Of a stretch of DNA of 64,000 nucleotides, positions 1-9,867 are shown one piece after another. Numbering within the stretch: position 1 is the stretch's first letter; each line of letters begins with the position of its first letter. Where the stretch lies: positions 1 to 64,000 of the forward strand of contig NZ_JANZYP010000034.1 of assembly GCF_025506355.1 (NCBI RefSeq), in the 5' to 3' direction. This DNA is from Sphaerisporangium corydalis. GTDB lineage: Bacteria; Actinomycetota; Actinomycetes; Streptosporangiales; Streptosporangiaceae. The notes below the pieces were generated by a model. The model was not told where the DNA came from. It saw only the letters and a list, made by a program, of their open reading frames with translations, and searched no databases. The translations under genes and the position numbers were made by a program.

Positions 1-1642
<1,642 letters not shown>

Positions 1643-1742
1643 TAGGGGCTCTCCTTCCAGATTGGGGGGTGGGAGCTTGCAGTCCTTCGTCCGGCATCCG
1701 CCCTCGCCGCGACCGGATGCCGGAGTCTGGCTGGAATGTGGG

Positions 1743-2000
1743 CTAGCTTCTGGTCCAGCGTTGGGTGGCGCGGCCGTCGCAGGTTCTGATGATCACGCCC
1801 GCGGTGTTGGCCGTGCCGTTGGCGTCCAGGCACAGCCCGCCGGCACCGTTGGTGATGGTGCCGCCGGCGACGAGCATCGCCGCGCCCGCGACCGAGCCGA
1901 AGGCCGTCCGGCGCCGCGACCTCACGGATGTGGAACCCTTCGGTCGCTCTCCGTGGCCGGGGGCGACCGTGCCGAGAGCCTTCCAGAATGGATCGATCAT
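1743..2000 (-). pseudogene. Remnant of a ricin-tailed secreted protein (N-terminus joined to last ricin repeat)
   Basis: An 85-residue frame joins an N-terminal piece (basic stretch SVRSRRRTAFGSV followed by a short hydrophobic run, signal-peptide-like) directly to the final ricin-B repeat, which includes GGLCLDANGTANTAG and IIRTCDGRATQRW. That tail closely matches the C-terminus of the CE3 esterase (3806-3910). No catalytic domain lies between. The simplest reading is an internal deletion that removed the body of a secreted carbohydrate-active enzyme. It could still be translated as a small lectin-like peptide, so pseudogene status is inference. It lies on the same strand as, and just upstream of, the CE15 esterase. 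Confidence 0.65.
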
Positions 2001-2165
2001 CTGTTGAACCCGATCCCCTCTGCCCCTAGGGGCGATACGTCCGCTCCTGGCCGCCGCCCGAACCGGGCTACGGGCCTGTGCGAACAGCGGTCTGTGACAG
2101 GTCGGAACGCCCGCCGGCGCAGATGGGGATCGCTTGGACCGGCGCGGAATCGTCGGTGGTCGGGG

Positions 2166-2421
2166 TTATGCCTTGGGCCGTCTCCGGGTGGTTCGGCCGT
2201 CGCAGGTGGCGATGGTGTGTTCGCCCGCTGGAGTGACTTCCTTCCTCCGCATGCCTGTTCCTCCACTGGAGCCTCGGTGACGGGAACGATGACGTCCGCG
2301 GTGCGCGGACGTCATGGCAGGCCACCACCTGCGATGAGCCGGCGGCCGGGCGCTCACCGGCGAAGCGGGCGCGTCGGGCCGTCTGGGGACTCAGTGTGAG
2401 AAAGGCTACGAAATGTGTCAA
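2166..2421 (-). pseudogene. Possible second, more decayed ricin-repeat remnant
   Basis: On the minus strand near 2170-2215 the sequence again reads like the end of a ricin repeat (IATCDGRTTRRRPK, compare IIRTCDGRATQRW at 1743-1860), and at DNA level it shares the core reading gttcggccgtcgcag. The flanking sequence shows no recognisable domain. This is a weak assignment based on one short similarity. Confidence 0.3.
2291..2313. terminator. Perfect 10-bp stem, 3-base-loop hairpin
   Basis: The arm gacgtccgcg at 2291-2300 pairs perfectly with cgcggacgtc at 2304-2313 across a gtg loop. There is no U-run. It may be a factor-dependent terminator-like hairpin or an operator; the sequence alone does not decide. 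Confidence 0.4.
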
Positions 2422-2899
2422 GCGTATGGCCGATATGTTTCACAAGATGATCGCCCGTAGATGGTCTTGACCTGCATGTATCACACCCGAATTTCCACAA
2501 CTATCGGGCCGGCTGCCGTAAGGTTCATGAGTTAGACCCCCTGGAGGAGCCCTCCTCGAAATATTTCGGAAACTTTCCGGGCCGGTTCAGATGAATGTTT
2601 CAGCGGCCACGACGCTTCAAAAGCGGACGCATGGCGTCGATGTCACAGTTGGGGCCGACATTCGCGCACAGGCACCGGTAGGCGGGAATGCCCACCTCTT
2701 GACTCCGGCTCGCCCCGTCAGGTTGGCTCCGCCGCACCGGCACGTACCGCCGGCCGCCAGAGAAATTGCCAGAAAGATGAAGTGTTAGCGTTCACATTGC
2801 ACCGGCCCGCACTGTTCGTCGATTCCCGTGAAGCGTGATCGTCATCAGTGGCGCGTCGATTGTCCGTGCTCCCGGCGCGGGGAAGGGAACGGGAACTCC
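2422..2899 (+). promoter_or_regulatory. Leader of the CE3 esterase gene with two adjacent palindromes (2557-2579)
   Basis: No gene was recognised in this 478-base stretch. It holds CGAAATATTTCG at 2557-2568, a perfect 12-base palindrome, followed by CGGAAAcTTTCCG at 2567-2579, a perfect inverted repeat around one base. GAAA/TTTC palindromes of this kind occur upstream of xylan and cellulose degradation genes in actinomycetes, usually as operators for LacI-type repressors; that link is inference here. The stretch is less GC-rich than its surroundings, as expected of a promoter, but no convincing -35/-10 pair was seen. Confidence 0.5.
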
Positions 2900-3910
2900 A
2901 TGGCGATGTTCACGCGCCTGCTGGCCGTCCTGGCCGCTGGATTGACCCTGATCGCGACGGTCGTGTACGCCACCGGTGTGGCCGGTGCCGAGTCCAACGG
3001 CGGGGTGCGGGTGATGCCGCTGGGTGACTCGATTACCGATGGGCTGACCGTCCCGGGCGGCTACCGGATCAACCTGTGGCAGAAGATGGTGGCCGACGGC
3101 CGCCGGGTCGACTTCGTGGGCTCGCTGTTCAACGGGCCGAGCGGTCTGGGCGACCACGACCACGAGGGGCACTCGGGCTGGCGGATCGACCAGGTCGACG
3201 CCAACATCGTGAACTGGTCGCGCACCTACACGCCGCGCACGGTGCTGCTGCACATCGGCACCAACGACATGTACCAGAACCCGAGCGGGGCGGCGGGCCG
3301 GCTCGGCACCCTGCTCGACCGCATCTTCAGCACCGCACCCGACACCTACGTGTTCGTCGCGACGATCATCCCGCTGAACGGCGCCGACGCCACCGTGCGC
3401 GCCTTCAACGCGTCCATCCCCGGCCTGGTGCAGACCCGGGCCGCCGCCGGCCGCCGGATCTTCCTGGTCGACATGTACAGCAAACTGACCACCGCCGACC
3501 TGGCCGACGGCGTCCACCCCAACGCCGGCGGCTACGCCAAGATGGCCACCGCCTGGTACGACGCTCTGCGCGCCGTGCCCGCCAGCCTCGAAGGCGGCGG
3601 CACGCCGACCCCGACGCCCACCGTCACCCCGACCCCCACTCCCACCCCCACGCCCGGCTCCACGTTCCGGCTGCGCAATCAGTCGGCCGGCCGCTGCGTC
3701 GACTCCCCCACCAACGCCGGATCCGGCACCCGGGTGCAACTGTGGGACTGCCACGGCAACACCAACCAGCAGTGGATCTTCAACTCCTCCGGGACCGTCA
3801 CCAGCGCCGCCGGCGGGCTGTGCCTGGACGTCAACGGCACCTCCAACACCGCGGCCGTGATCGTGAGAACCTGCGACGGCCGCGCCGGCCAAAACTGGAC
3901 CAAGGCGTAG
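2900..3910 (+). CDS. Secreted CE3-type SGNH acetylxylan esterase with ricin-type tail
   Basis: CE3 esterases remove acetyl groups from xylan. The 336-residue protein has an N-terminal signal peptide (MAMFTRLLAVLAAGLTLIA and on), then the SGNH blocks: GDSITDG with the nucleophile Ser near residue 40, the CE3-typical HEGHSGWRIDQV, GTNDM (block III), and DGVHPNAGGYAKMA carrying the catalytic Asp-His. A Pro-Thr linker (about 235-252) leads to a short ricin-B domain of about 85 residues, only two repeats, so the tail is shorter than the usual three-repeat fold. The chosen start is ATG 2900, preceded by a purine-rich GGGAAGGGAAC; an in-frame ATG at 2828 would add 24 residues unlike a signal peptide. 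It probably acts with the CE15 esterase at 1-1642 on substituted xylan. Confidence 0.88.
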   Translation: MAMFTRLLAVLAAGLTLIATVVYATGVAGAESNGGVRVMPLGDSITDGLTVPGGYRINLWQKMVADGRRVDFVGSLFNGPSGLGDHDHEGHSGWRIDQVDANIVNWSRTYTPRTVLLHIGTNDMYQNPSGAAGRLGTLLDRIFSTAPDTYVFVATIIPLNGADATVRAFNASIPGLVQTRAAAGRRIFLVDMYSKLTTADLADGVHPNAGGYAKMATAWYDALRAVPASLEGGGTPTPTPTVTPTPTPTPTPGSTFRLRNQSAGRCVDSPTNAGSGTRVQLWDCHGNTNQQWIFNSSGTVTSAAGGLCLDVNGTSNTAAVIVRTCDGRAGQNWTKA

Positions 3911-4023
3911 CTCCCACGCGAGACGTACACGGTGCGCGTGCCGAATGATCCGGCCCTGCGCGCCGTGTACGGGATGAGCACCCGCCGGGCGGCGCCCGGT
4001 GTTCCGGGCAGGGGCTCAGGGGA

Positions 4024-4684
4024 TCACCGAGAGCCGGAGTCGCGGACGAGGAGGGCGATCTGGACGCGGTTGGTCAGCCCGAGCTTGGCGAGCGAGCGGC
4101 TGACGTGGGCCTTGACCGTGGTCTCGCTCATGTCGAGTTCGCGGGCGATCTCGTTGTTGGCCAGCCCCCGGGCGACGGCACCGGCGACCTGCCGCTCCTT
4201 GCCGGTGAGGACGGCCAGCCGCTCCCGGGCGGCGTGGGCGTCCGGTGATCGCAGGTCGGCGAACGCGTCGATCAGCCGTCTGGTGACCGTCGGGGCGAGC
4301 ATGGCGTTGCCCTCGGCCACCGTGCGGACGGCCGTGATCAGGTCGCGGGGCCGCGGTGTCCTTCAGCAGGAATCCGGCCGCTCCGAGGCGCAGGGCGGTG
4401 TGGACGTAGTCGTCGAGGTCGAAGGTGGTCAGCATCACCACCTTCGGCGCGCCCGGCGACCGGTTGATCTCCTTCAGCGCGGACAGGCCATCCATGCCGG
4501 GCATCCGGACGTCCATGAGCACGACCTGGGGCCGGTGCTCAAGGACGGCGGTCACCGCCTGGCGCCCGCCCTCCGCCTCGGCGACGACGTCGATGTCGTC
4601 GGCCGCCTGCAGGATGAAGCGGAGCCCGGCCCGTACGAGGGCCTCGTCGTCGACGACCAGAACCCGGATCACGTCGGGAGCCAT
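4024..4684 (-). pseudogene. Frameshifted NarL/LuxR-type response regulator
   Basis: The first part reads as a normal receiver domain: VVDDEALVRAGLRFIL with acidic pocket, phosphoacceptor Asp in VVLMDVRMPGMDG, and FLLKDTAA at the end of the domain. After about 4357 the frame is lost and the linker and LuxR-type helix-turn-helix continue in another frame (RDLITAVRTVAEGNAM, then ELDMSETTVKAHVSRSLAKL) to a stop at 4024. Removing one C from a run of four in the junction restores a full regulator of about 220 residues, so this is a one-base insertion or a sequencing error in a homopolymer. The ATG at 4684 overlaps the end of the sensor kinase gene, the normal arrangement. Without correction the product would lack DNA binding. 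Confidence 0.8.
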
Positions 4685-5462
4685 GCCCGCACCGTGAAGC
4701 CCCCGTCCGCCTCGCGCCGGGCCGTGAACTCCCCGTCCAGCAGCTCGACGCGCTCCCTCAGGCCGGCGAGGCGTCCACGCCCGTGGTGCGGATGAGCTCG
4801 GCCCGCGCCGCGGTGTCCCGCTCCACCGCGTTGATCTCCAACGCTCCCGCGTGCAGGACCATCAGCGAGACGCGGTGCGCCACCACGTCGTGCATGTCCC
4901 GGGCTATCCGGGCCCGCTCCTGCGCGCGGGCCCGCTCGGTACGGGCGAGCTGCTCGCCCTCCAGCCGGTCGGCCCGCTCGCACAGTCCTTCCAGCACCTG
5001 CCCGCGCGCGGTGGTCCACAACCCGAGCGCCATCGGGAGCCAGACGAACAGGGCCACGCCGCCGAGGGAGGAGGCCAGGGCCGCCCCGGGCGGCGGCAGC
5101 ACGAAGAGCAGGCTCGCCGACATCGCGTAGGTCGCCAGATGGGACCGGCGCCGGCAGGTCGTCGCCACGACGTAGGAGGTGACCGCCACCAGCAGACCCG
5201 GCGACCGCGCCAGCGCGTCCACGGCCGTGACCGTCAGCAGCGGCCACACCCGCCTCGGCGCCACCGCGACCCCGGACGCGGCCAGCAGCCCGACCAGCGT
5301 GGCCTGCGCGTAGTCATGGACCAGGGACAGGTGCAGAAAATTCTGGAGATACGATCGCGACCCGCTGACGACGGGGAAGAACGCGGCGCAGAAGGCGAAA
5401 GCGGGCAGCGTGCGCGGAGCCAGGCGATCGCGTAGCGACCACACCCATGACGTATCCACCAC
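4669..5462 (-). pseudogene. Sensor histidine kinase lacking its ATP-binding domain
   Basis: The N-terminal part has several hydrophobic segments, then a HisKA_3 dimerisation domain with phosphoacceptor His in ARIARDMHDVVAHRVSLM. Right after this domain (AELIRTTG) the reading frame ends at 4758, while the family's last C-terminal residues (LAGLRERVELLDGEFTARRE) follow in another frame to 4671. The roughly 100 residues that should form the HATPase_c domain, with its N, G1 and G2 boxes, are absent. An internal deletion plus frame change is the simplest explanation, so the protein cannot autophosphorylate. The start is GTG at 5462 or 5459, with no clear ribosome binding site. It forms a damaged pair with the regulator at 4024-4684. 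Confidence 0.8.
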
Positions 5463-6279
5463 GGAGCCCAGCGTAGGCGGGCCCGTCACCAGCCGAGGAT
5501 CCGCGGCGGTACGCGGTCGGCCGTTCCGTCCACGTCCGGACGTCCGGAAGGCGGCCGCGCAGCACCTGGACGCCCAGAGGGACGAACGCGAGCCAGGCGA
5601 GGCCGGCCACAACGACGTCGGAGAGAAGGCTCTCCTTGAGCACTCCTCCCCACAGCGTCCCCCACCCGAGCAGCAGAAGACACCGGACCGGCCCGAACGT
5701 CCCCGACCGGTAGGCGCCCACGGCCAGGAGCAGCGTTCCCGGGTACGCCCCGGCGGAGCAGAGGACGGGAACCAGCCACGGCCCGTAGGAGATGTCCACG
5801 TAGGCGTCCATCGCCAGCCCCGTCGTCCGGTCGAGGCCCAGCCGCCCCGTCAGCTGGAACAGGGTCTGCTCGACACCGGTGAAGTACAGCCGCGAGAACA
5901 GGCCGAGGACGAAGAGCCCGGCACCCCAGAACGCAAGCCGGGGACACCGGGTGGCGATGACGCGCGCGAGCGTGACGATCGCGGGACACAGCAGCACGGC
6001 CCCCGCGCAGAACACGGCGTAACCGGCCGTGACCAGCGCCGGCTCACGCGCGTACGCGGCCAGCTGCGAGGGGGCGGCGAACGGCTGCTCACGAAACCAG
6101 GCGAGCTGCTCGGAGGTGAAGGTCCCCGAATGAAGGACCAGGTAGCGCAGCAGCAGCCCCGCGAACCAGCCGACCGGCCCGATGACGAGCGTCACCCCTC
6201 CGACCAGGCGACCCGGAAACCACACGTTACGGTGCACGGTGCCGGACGTGGCTCGTTTTTCTCTCGTCACGCGGAGCAT
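5314..6279 (-). CDS. Multi-pass membrane protein of unknown function next to the broken two-component system
   Basis: No family was recognised. There are about six hydrophobic segments, for example VGGVTLVIGPVGWFAGLLL, ALVTAGYAVFCAGAVLLC, LAFWGAGLFVLGLFSRLYF and VVVAGLAWLAFVPLGVQVL, with a basic N-terminus. The last 50 residues or so (after about 5490) are Arg- and Gly-rich and run 149 bases into the sensor kinase gene, which is unusual. In another frame a stop lies at 5486, just before the kinase start, so the original C-terminus may have been lost by a small indel; this is inference. The gene probably belongs to the same transcription unit as the kinase and regulator. The start at ATG 6279 is supported only by frame. 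Confidence 0.6.
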   Translation of the reverse strand: MLRVTREKRATSGTVHRNVWFPGRLVGGVTLVIGPVGWFAGLLLRYLVLHSGTFTSEQLAWFREQPFAAPSQLAAYAREPALVTAGYAVFCAGAVLLCPAIVTLARVIATRCPRLAFWGAGLFVLGLFSRLYFTGVEQTLFQLTGRLGLDRTTGLAMDAYVDISYGPWLVPVLCSAGAYPGTLLLAVGAYRSGTFGPVRCLLLLGWGTLWGGVLKESLLSDVVVAGLAWLAFVPLGVQVLRGRLPDVRTWTERPTAYRRGSSAGDGPAYAGLRGGYVMGVVATRSPGSAHAARFRLLRRVLPRRQRVAIVSPEFSAPVPGP

Positions 6280-6410
6280 CGTCGCCGCGCGCGCGGCGCT
6301 TCACATCGTCCGATCGATACGGCCGGATGTCTCTTTGGATGCCTCCCGCTCCCGAACGTGTCCCAGACATCCGAGCACGTTGTGGCGTCAAACAGCGGTT
6401 ACTAGATGAG

Positions 6411-6554
6411 ATGGAAAGATTCGGCGGCCAAGTCACCGATGACCGCCGCAACCTCACCCACGAGATCCGCCACCACCTGGTGGACATGCGTCACCTCGGG
6501 CAGATCATCGCCGATCACCTGCCCGAGCTAGGGGCCAGTCTTAAAGCCGGCTGA
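6411..6554 (+). CDS. Small open frame, unknown (low confidence)
   Basis: This 47-residue frame (MERFGGQVTDDRRNLTHEIR and on, ending LPELGASLKAG) has no recognised domain and no clear ribosome binding site. It lies between decayed genes and may itself be a fragment. The frame is open from 6327. Confidence 0.25.
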   Translation: MERFGGQVTDDRRNLTHEIRHHLVDMRHLGQIIADHLPELGASLKAG

Positions 6555-6584
6555 TTTGATCTTGTGACGAGATCGCGGGATGCT

Positions 6585-6955
6585 GCGACTCCGTCATCGA
6601 CTGCCCGGACACGATGAAACTGGTGGCCTTCTACTCTGAGGTGACAGGTCGCCTGATCAAGGAGGGCAGCCACGAGAACTGGGCCGAAATCAGTTCGGCG
6701 AGATCGAGCTGGCCTTCAACCCGGTGAAGAACTACCATCCCCCGCAGTGGCCCGACAGCGAGCACCCCAAGCAGTTCCACCTCGACTTCGAAGTCGACGA
6801 CATCGAGGCCGAACAAAGCCGCGTCCTGACTCTCGGCGCGTCCCTGCACCGGATTCCATTGGCTCCGACGGCGATGGCTGGCGCGTCTAAACCGACCCTG
6901 TCGGCCACCCCTTCTGCTTGGCGCCTGAGCCACTTCCGCTCCCGGTGTAGCGAGC
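6585..6955 (+). pseudogene. Broken glyoxalase/VOC-family protein gene
   Basis: Three frames together read as a typical actinobacterial VOC protein: IDCPDTMKLVAFYSEVTGR at about 6590-6650, then ELAFNPVKNYHPPQWPDSEH and FHLDFEVDDIEAEQSRVLTL at 6710-6830, then TDPVGHPFCLA at about 6893-6925. The frame changes near 6690 and again near 6860-6895, where the ending GDGWRVY is scrambled. The metal-ligand and fold blocks are recognisable but no single start-to-stop frame exists. This adds to the decayed character of 4.0-7.0 kb. Confidence 0.75.
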
Positions 6956-7067
6956 CCGTTAAGAACGTTGAGCACGTCGGCCTGGTCTGACTCACCACTG
7001 ACCTGCACCTCATCGTGCCGGTCCGAGCTGGACATCGCTTTCCCGCGCCCCTTCTTCAATTGTAGGT

Positions 7068-9833
7068 TTATTCCTCCTCATCATCGGCGAGGGTGGGAAG
7101 GACGTACTCCTGCGCCAGCCTGGCGAGATGCATAGGCAGCGGGAGTGCCAGGGCGTCGGGATAGTCCGGCGGACGGCGCATTTGATGGAGAGCGGCGGCG
7201 AAAGCCTCCGGCATGTCGCCGTCTGCCTCGTGGCAACCCAGTATGGAGATCTCGACCAGGCCAGGGTTCCATGCCTGTTTATCGGTGTCGATCGTGAAGC
7301 CACCCTTGTTTTTTCCCAGTTGAAGCACCCGCGGTGCCAACTTGTCGGCTTCTACGGCCGAGGCGGAGAACTGGCTCGCCTTCGGGGTGGTGCTCCAGAA
7401 CACGCGGGTAGCGCCTGGCAGCGTCCACAGCTGGGACGGCAGGCCATTGACGCCGGCGTCCGGGTGAATGCCCCACCACTGTGGGGTCTCCCGGTTCAAG
7501 GTCGAGCGTACGCGCGCCAGCCGCAGATCCGGGTCGAGGGGGCGGGGCATGGCGTGGCCGGTGCGGATGCGGTCGGGCTCGATCCGGCCATCTTGTAGCC
7601 AGGTCCAGTGTGAGCGGGCGTTCTGAGCATGCGCCAGCAGCAGCGTCGGCGTACGGCGGAGTGTGCGCAACAGCCGCTGGAGCCATTCCTCGGTGCTGCG
7701 GCGCTGCTCGTCCATGTCCCGCCGAAAGGACGGGCGAGTCCCGTCCTCGGCGGGAGCGAGCTCGGCCCTGCGTGCCAGGCCGATCAGCATCTCCGGGTAG
7801 GAGACCCAGGATCCGGCCCCGTCATCACCGTCTGGATCCCAACCTTCGACCTTGGCCAGGCCTCCGCCCACGGAGATCACTCGGACGGCGACCGGCACGT
7901 GGCCCGCCCAGCGGTTGGCGGTCGTCTTGTTCTTCCGGACGATCCACAGGGCGACGTAGCGCAGATCATCGGGGACGCCTTCCGTCAGGGTATGTTCGGG
8001 ATGAACCCGGACACCGAGCTGGCGGAGCGCGTCTGACCATGCCTTCCCCGCGCGGTGCGGTGCGGTCTTCACCGAGTCGTAGCGCCCCTCCCTCATGGGG
8101 ACGGTGACGAACTGGCTGAGGACACGGGCGTCCGCGCAGCCGAGCCGCAGTGCGAACTTCGGGTCCTCGTCAGTCGCGAAGTGCTCACGACGGTCCAGCT
8201 CGATCAGGGCGATCGTCGGCAGCAGCCCGGGGGCGTCGGCCTTGAGGAACTGCTCGGCCGCGATGCGGCGGGTCCTGATCGCCGCCGCGACCACGGCGTC
8301 AGTACGGCGGGTGCCCTCCGCGTAGGCGAGTTTGTCGGCGAGGCCGGCGGTCAGCTTGATACAGCGCAGCCGGACGATCAGCTCGGGGGTGGTCCACGTG
8401 AGGGTCTCGGCGTCGTCGAAAAGGGCAGGGCTCCCGCCGTCGCCGGACAACCCGAGGTGGGCAGCGAGCTGCGCGATCGCGGTGTCGCGCATGAGTGGCG
8501 TCTGCCAGAGGAGCCGTGCCTCCAGGACGGGGACGGCATCGCCGGCCGCCAAGCATGACAACGCGTAGGCGGTACCTGAGCGGCGACGCGCAGCGGCACG
8601 CTCCGCTTCAGCGGCGGCTTCGGCCTCGGACCGTCGCTTTACGGCGTTGGCCGGAGTGCTCTTGGCAAGGGTGGTCTCCGTAAGGGGCGCCACCGGAACC
8701 AGCTCCGGCGGAAACGCTCCGGCCGCCCAGTCGATGATCTGCGACCGCTGATGCGGCATGAGACCCGTCCCGACATCGTGGGAGCCCATTGCAGTGCTGT
8801 GGACGATCGCGGCATGCATGGCGTCGGTCAGCCAGCGGTCCGGAGCAGACACCAGCTGATCCGCAGACGGGAACGGACTGCCAAGTGAACCACCGCTCAG
8901 GATCCTGGTGGGGCCGCCATTCGTCCAGTCCGTCACGTAGGTCCTGGTGTCCTCATCCCAGCGGCGGCTCAACCGGGCCACGGCGAATCGCTCACTGAGT
9001 GGGGCACCGGCCAGCCACGGAACAGTTGGGCGAAGAAGCACCGTGACCTTGCGGCGGGCTGGGATCCGTACTCGGCCGTCCCTGCCCGTCCGGGTCGCCC
9101 ACCGACGGATGGAGCAGTGCAGATGGACCCGCGGCAGAGGTTGGAAGGGGACCGTTTGCACGGTCACGTTCAGGACCACCGAGAACCACGAGGGCCGAGT
9201 GCGCCCCTCGAACCGCAGCGGCTGTGAGACCAGCTCGGCGCCTTGGTCACGTGGCCCGCGCGGGACCGCCCGAAACTCCAGCGAGCCGCCCTCGTAGGGG
9301 TAAGAGCCGTGGGCCAGGATTCGGCGGGCCACCCAGTCGGTCAGCAACGGGTACTGGTGTTCGGTGGGCACGGCGGTGCCACCGTCACTCAGCCCACAAC
9401 GCAAGAGCTCCAGGTCAATCCTCGTCCAGCGGGGTGGAGCGGCGGCCAGCGCCGTCCGCGCGACTTTGAGCTCCTGTCGGGCACCGTCCGGGGAGAGCTC
9501 GGCCAACCAGTCGTTGATCAGCTTCCAGAAGACGGTATCGGGTGGCGGCTCTTGGTCCGTCGGGACCAGCAGCCACGGCGTGCCGGGCTCGGAACGCCCC
9601 TGCCGAGGTCGGGGAAGCACTCGCAAATCGGGCAGCAGCGCCTGCATGGCGTACTCCAGCCGGGCCGTTGGAACGGTCATGACCGGTTCGGATCGACCGA
9701 CGCTGCACAGGGCGAGAATCGCTTCCTGCCAGTGCTCGGGAAACGGCAGCATGCAGTAGCCGACGACAAGCGAGGCGTCAGGCGAGGACGGAATCCAGGC
9801 GGCTGTGCCGACCTGGCGATAGCGGACGGGCAT
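7068..9833 (-). CDS. PIWI-RE family protein (MID-PIWI, RNase H-fold) of a predicted nucleic-acid defence cassette
   Basis: PIWI-RE proteins are distant relatives of Argonaute, predicted from comparative genomics to bind guide/target hybrids in defence against invading DNA. This 921-residue protein has the expected long N-terminal module (about 1-520), then an RNase H-like region. Seen there: IALIELDRREHF near 545; LLLAHAQNARSHWTWLQDG near 740; a block with the family-defining Arg and Glu, VRSTLNRETPQWWGIH near 780; and the C-terminal LVEISILGCHEADGD near 866, followed by LPLPMHLARLAQEYVLP. It is the last gene of a four-gene minus-strand operon, 34 bases after the helicase. Whether it cuts or only binds cannot be told: the usual catalytic Asp set is not obvious. 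The neighbours (helicase, two nucleases) strongly support the call. Confidence 0.82.
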   Translation of the reverse strand: MPVRYRQVGTAAWIPSSPDASLVVGYCMLPFPEHWQEAILALCSVGRSEPVMTVPTARLEYAMQALLPDLRVLPRPRQGRSEPGTPWLLVPTDQEPPPDTVFWKLINDWLAELSPDGARQELKVARTALAAAPPRWTRIDLELLRCGLSDGGTAVPTEHQYPLLTDWVARRILAHGSYPYEGGSLEFRAVPRGPRDQGAELVSQPLRFEGRTRPSWFSVVLNVTVQTVPFQPLPRVHLHCSIRRWATRTGRDGRVRIPARRKVTVLLRPTVPWLAGAPLSERFAVARLSRRWDEDTRTYVTDWTNGGPTRILSGGSLGSPFPSADQLVSAPDRWLTDAMHAAIVHSTAMGSHDVGTGLMPHQRSQIIDWAAGAFPPELVPVAPLTETTLAKSTPANAVKRRSEAEAAAEAERAAARRRSGTAYALSCLAAGDAVPVLEARLLWQTPLMRDTAIAQLAAHLGLSGDGGSPALFDDAETLTWTTPELIVRLRCIKLTAGLADKLAYAEGTRRTDAVVAAAIRTRRIAAEQFLKADAPGLLPTIALIELDRREHFATDEDPKFALRLGCADARVLSQFVTVPMREGRYDSVKTAPHRAGKAWSDALRQLGVRVHPEHTLTEGVPDDLRYVALWIVRKNKTTANRWAGHVPVAVRVISVGGGLAKVEGWDPDGDDGAGSWVSYPEMLIGLARRAELAPAEDGTRPSFRRDMDEQRRSTEEWLQRLLRTLRRTPTLLLAHAQNARSHWTWLQDGRIEPDRIRTGHAMPRPLDPDLRLARVRSTLNRETPQWWGIHPDAGVNGLPSQLWTLPGATRVFWSTTPKASQFSASAVEADKLAPRVLQLGKNKGGFTIDTDKQAWNPGLVEISILGCHEADGDMPEAFAAALHQMRRPPDYPDALALPLPMHLARLAQEYVLPTLADDEEE

Positions 9834-9867
9834 GGCGGACTCCTCGGGAGGAAGGCGCGAGGAAGGA

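Noticed and set aside
7068-9833. Canonical prokaryotic Argonaute
   Set aside because: No PAZ domain and no clear DEDX tetrad; the Arg/Glu block and the helicase and nuclease neighbours fit PIWI-RE better.
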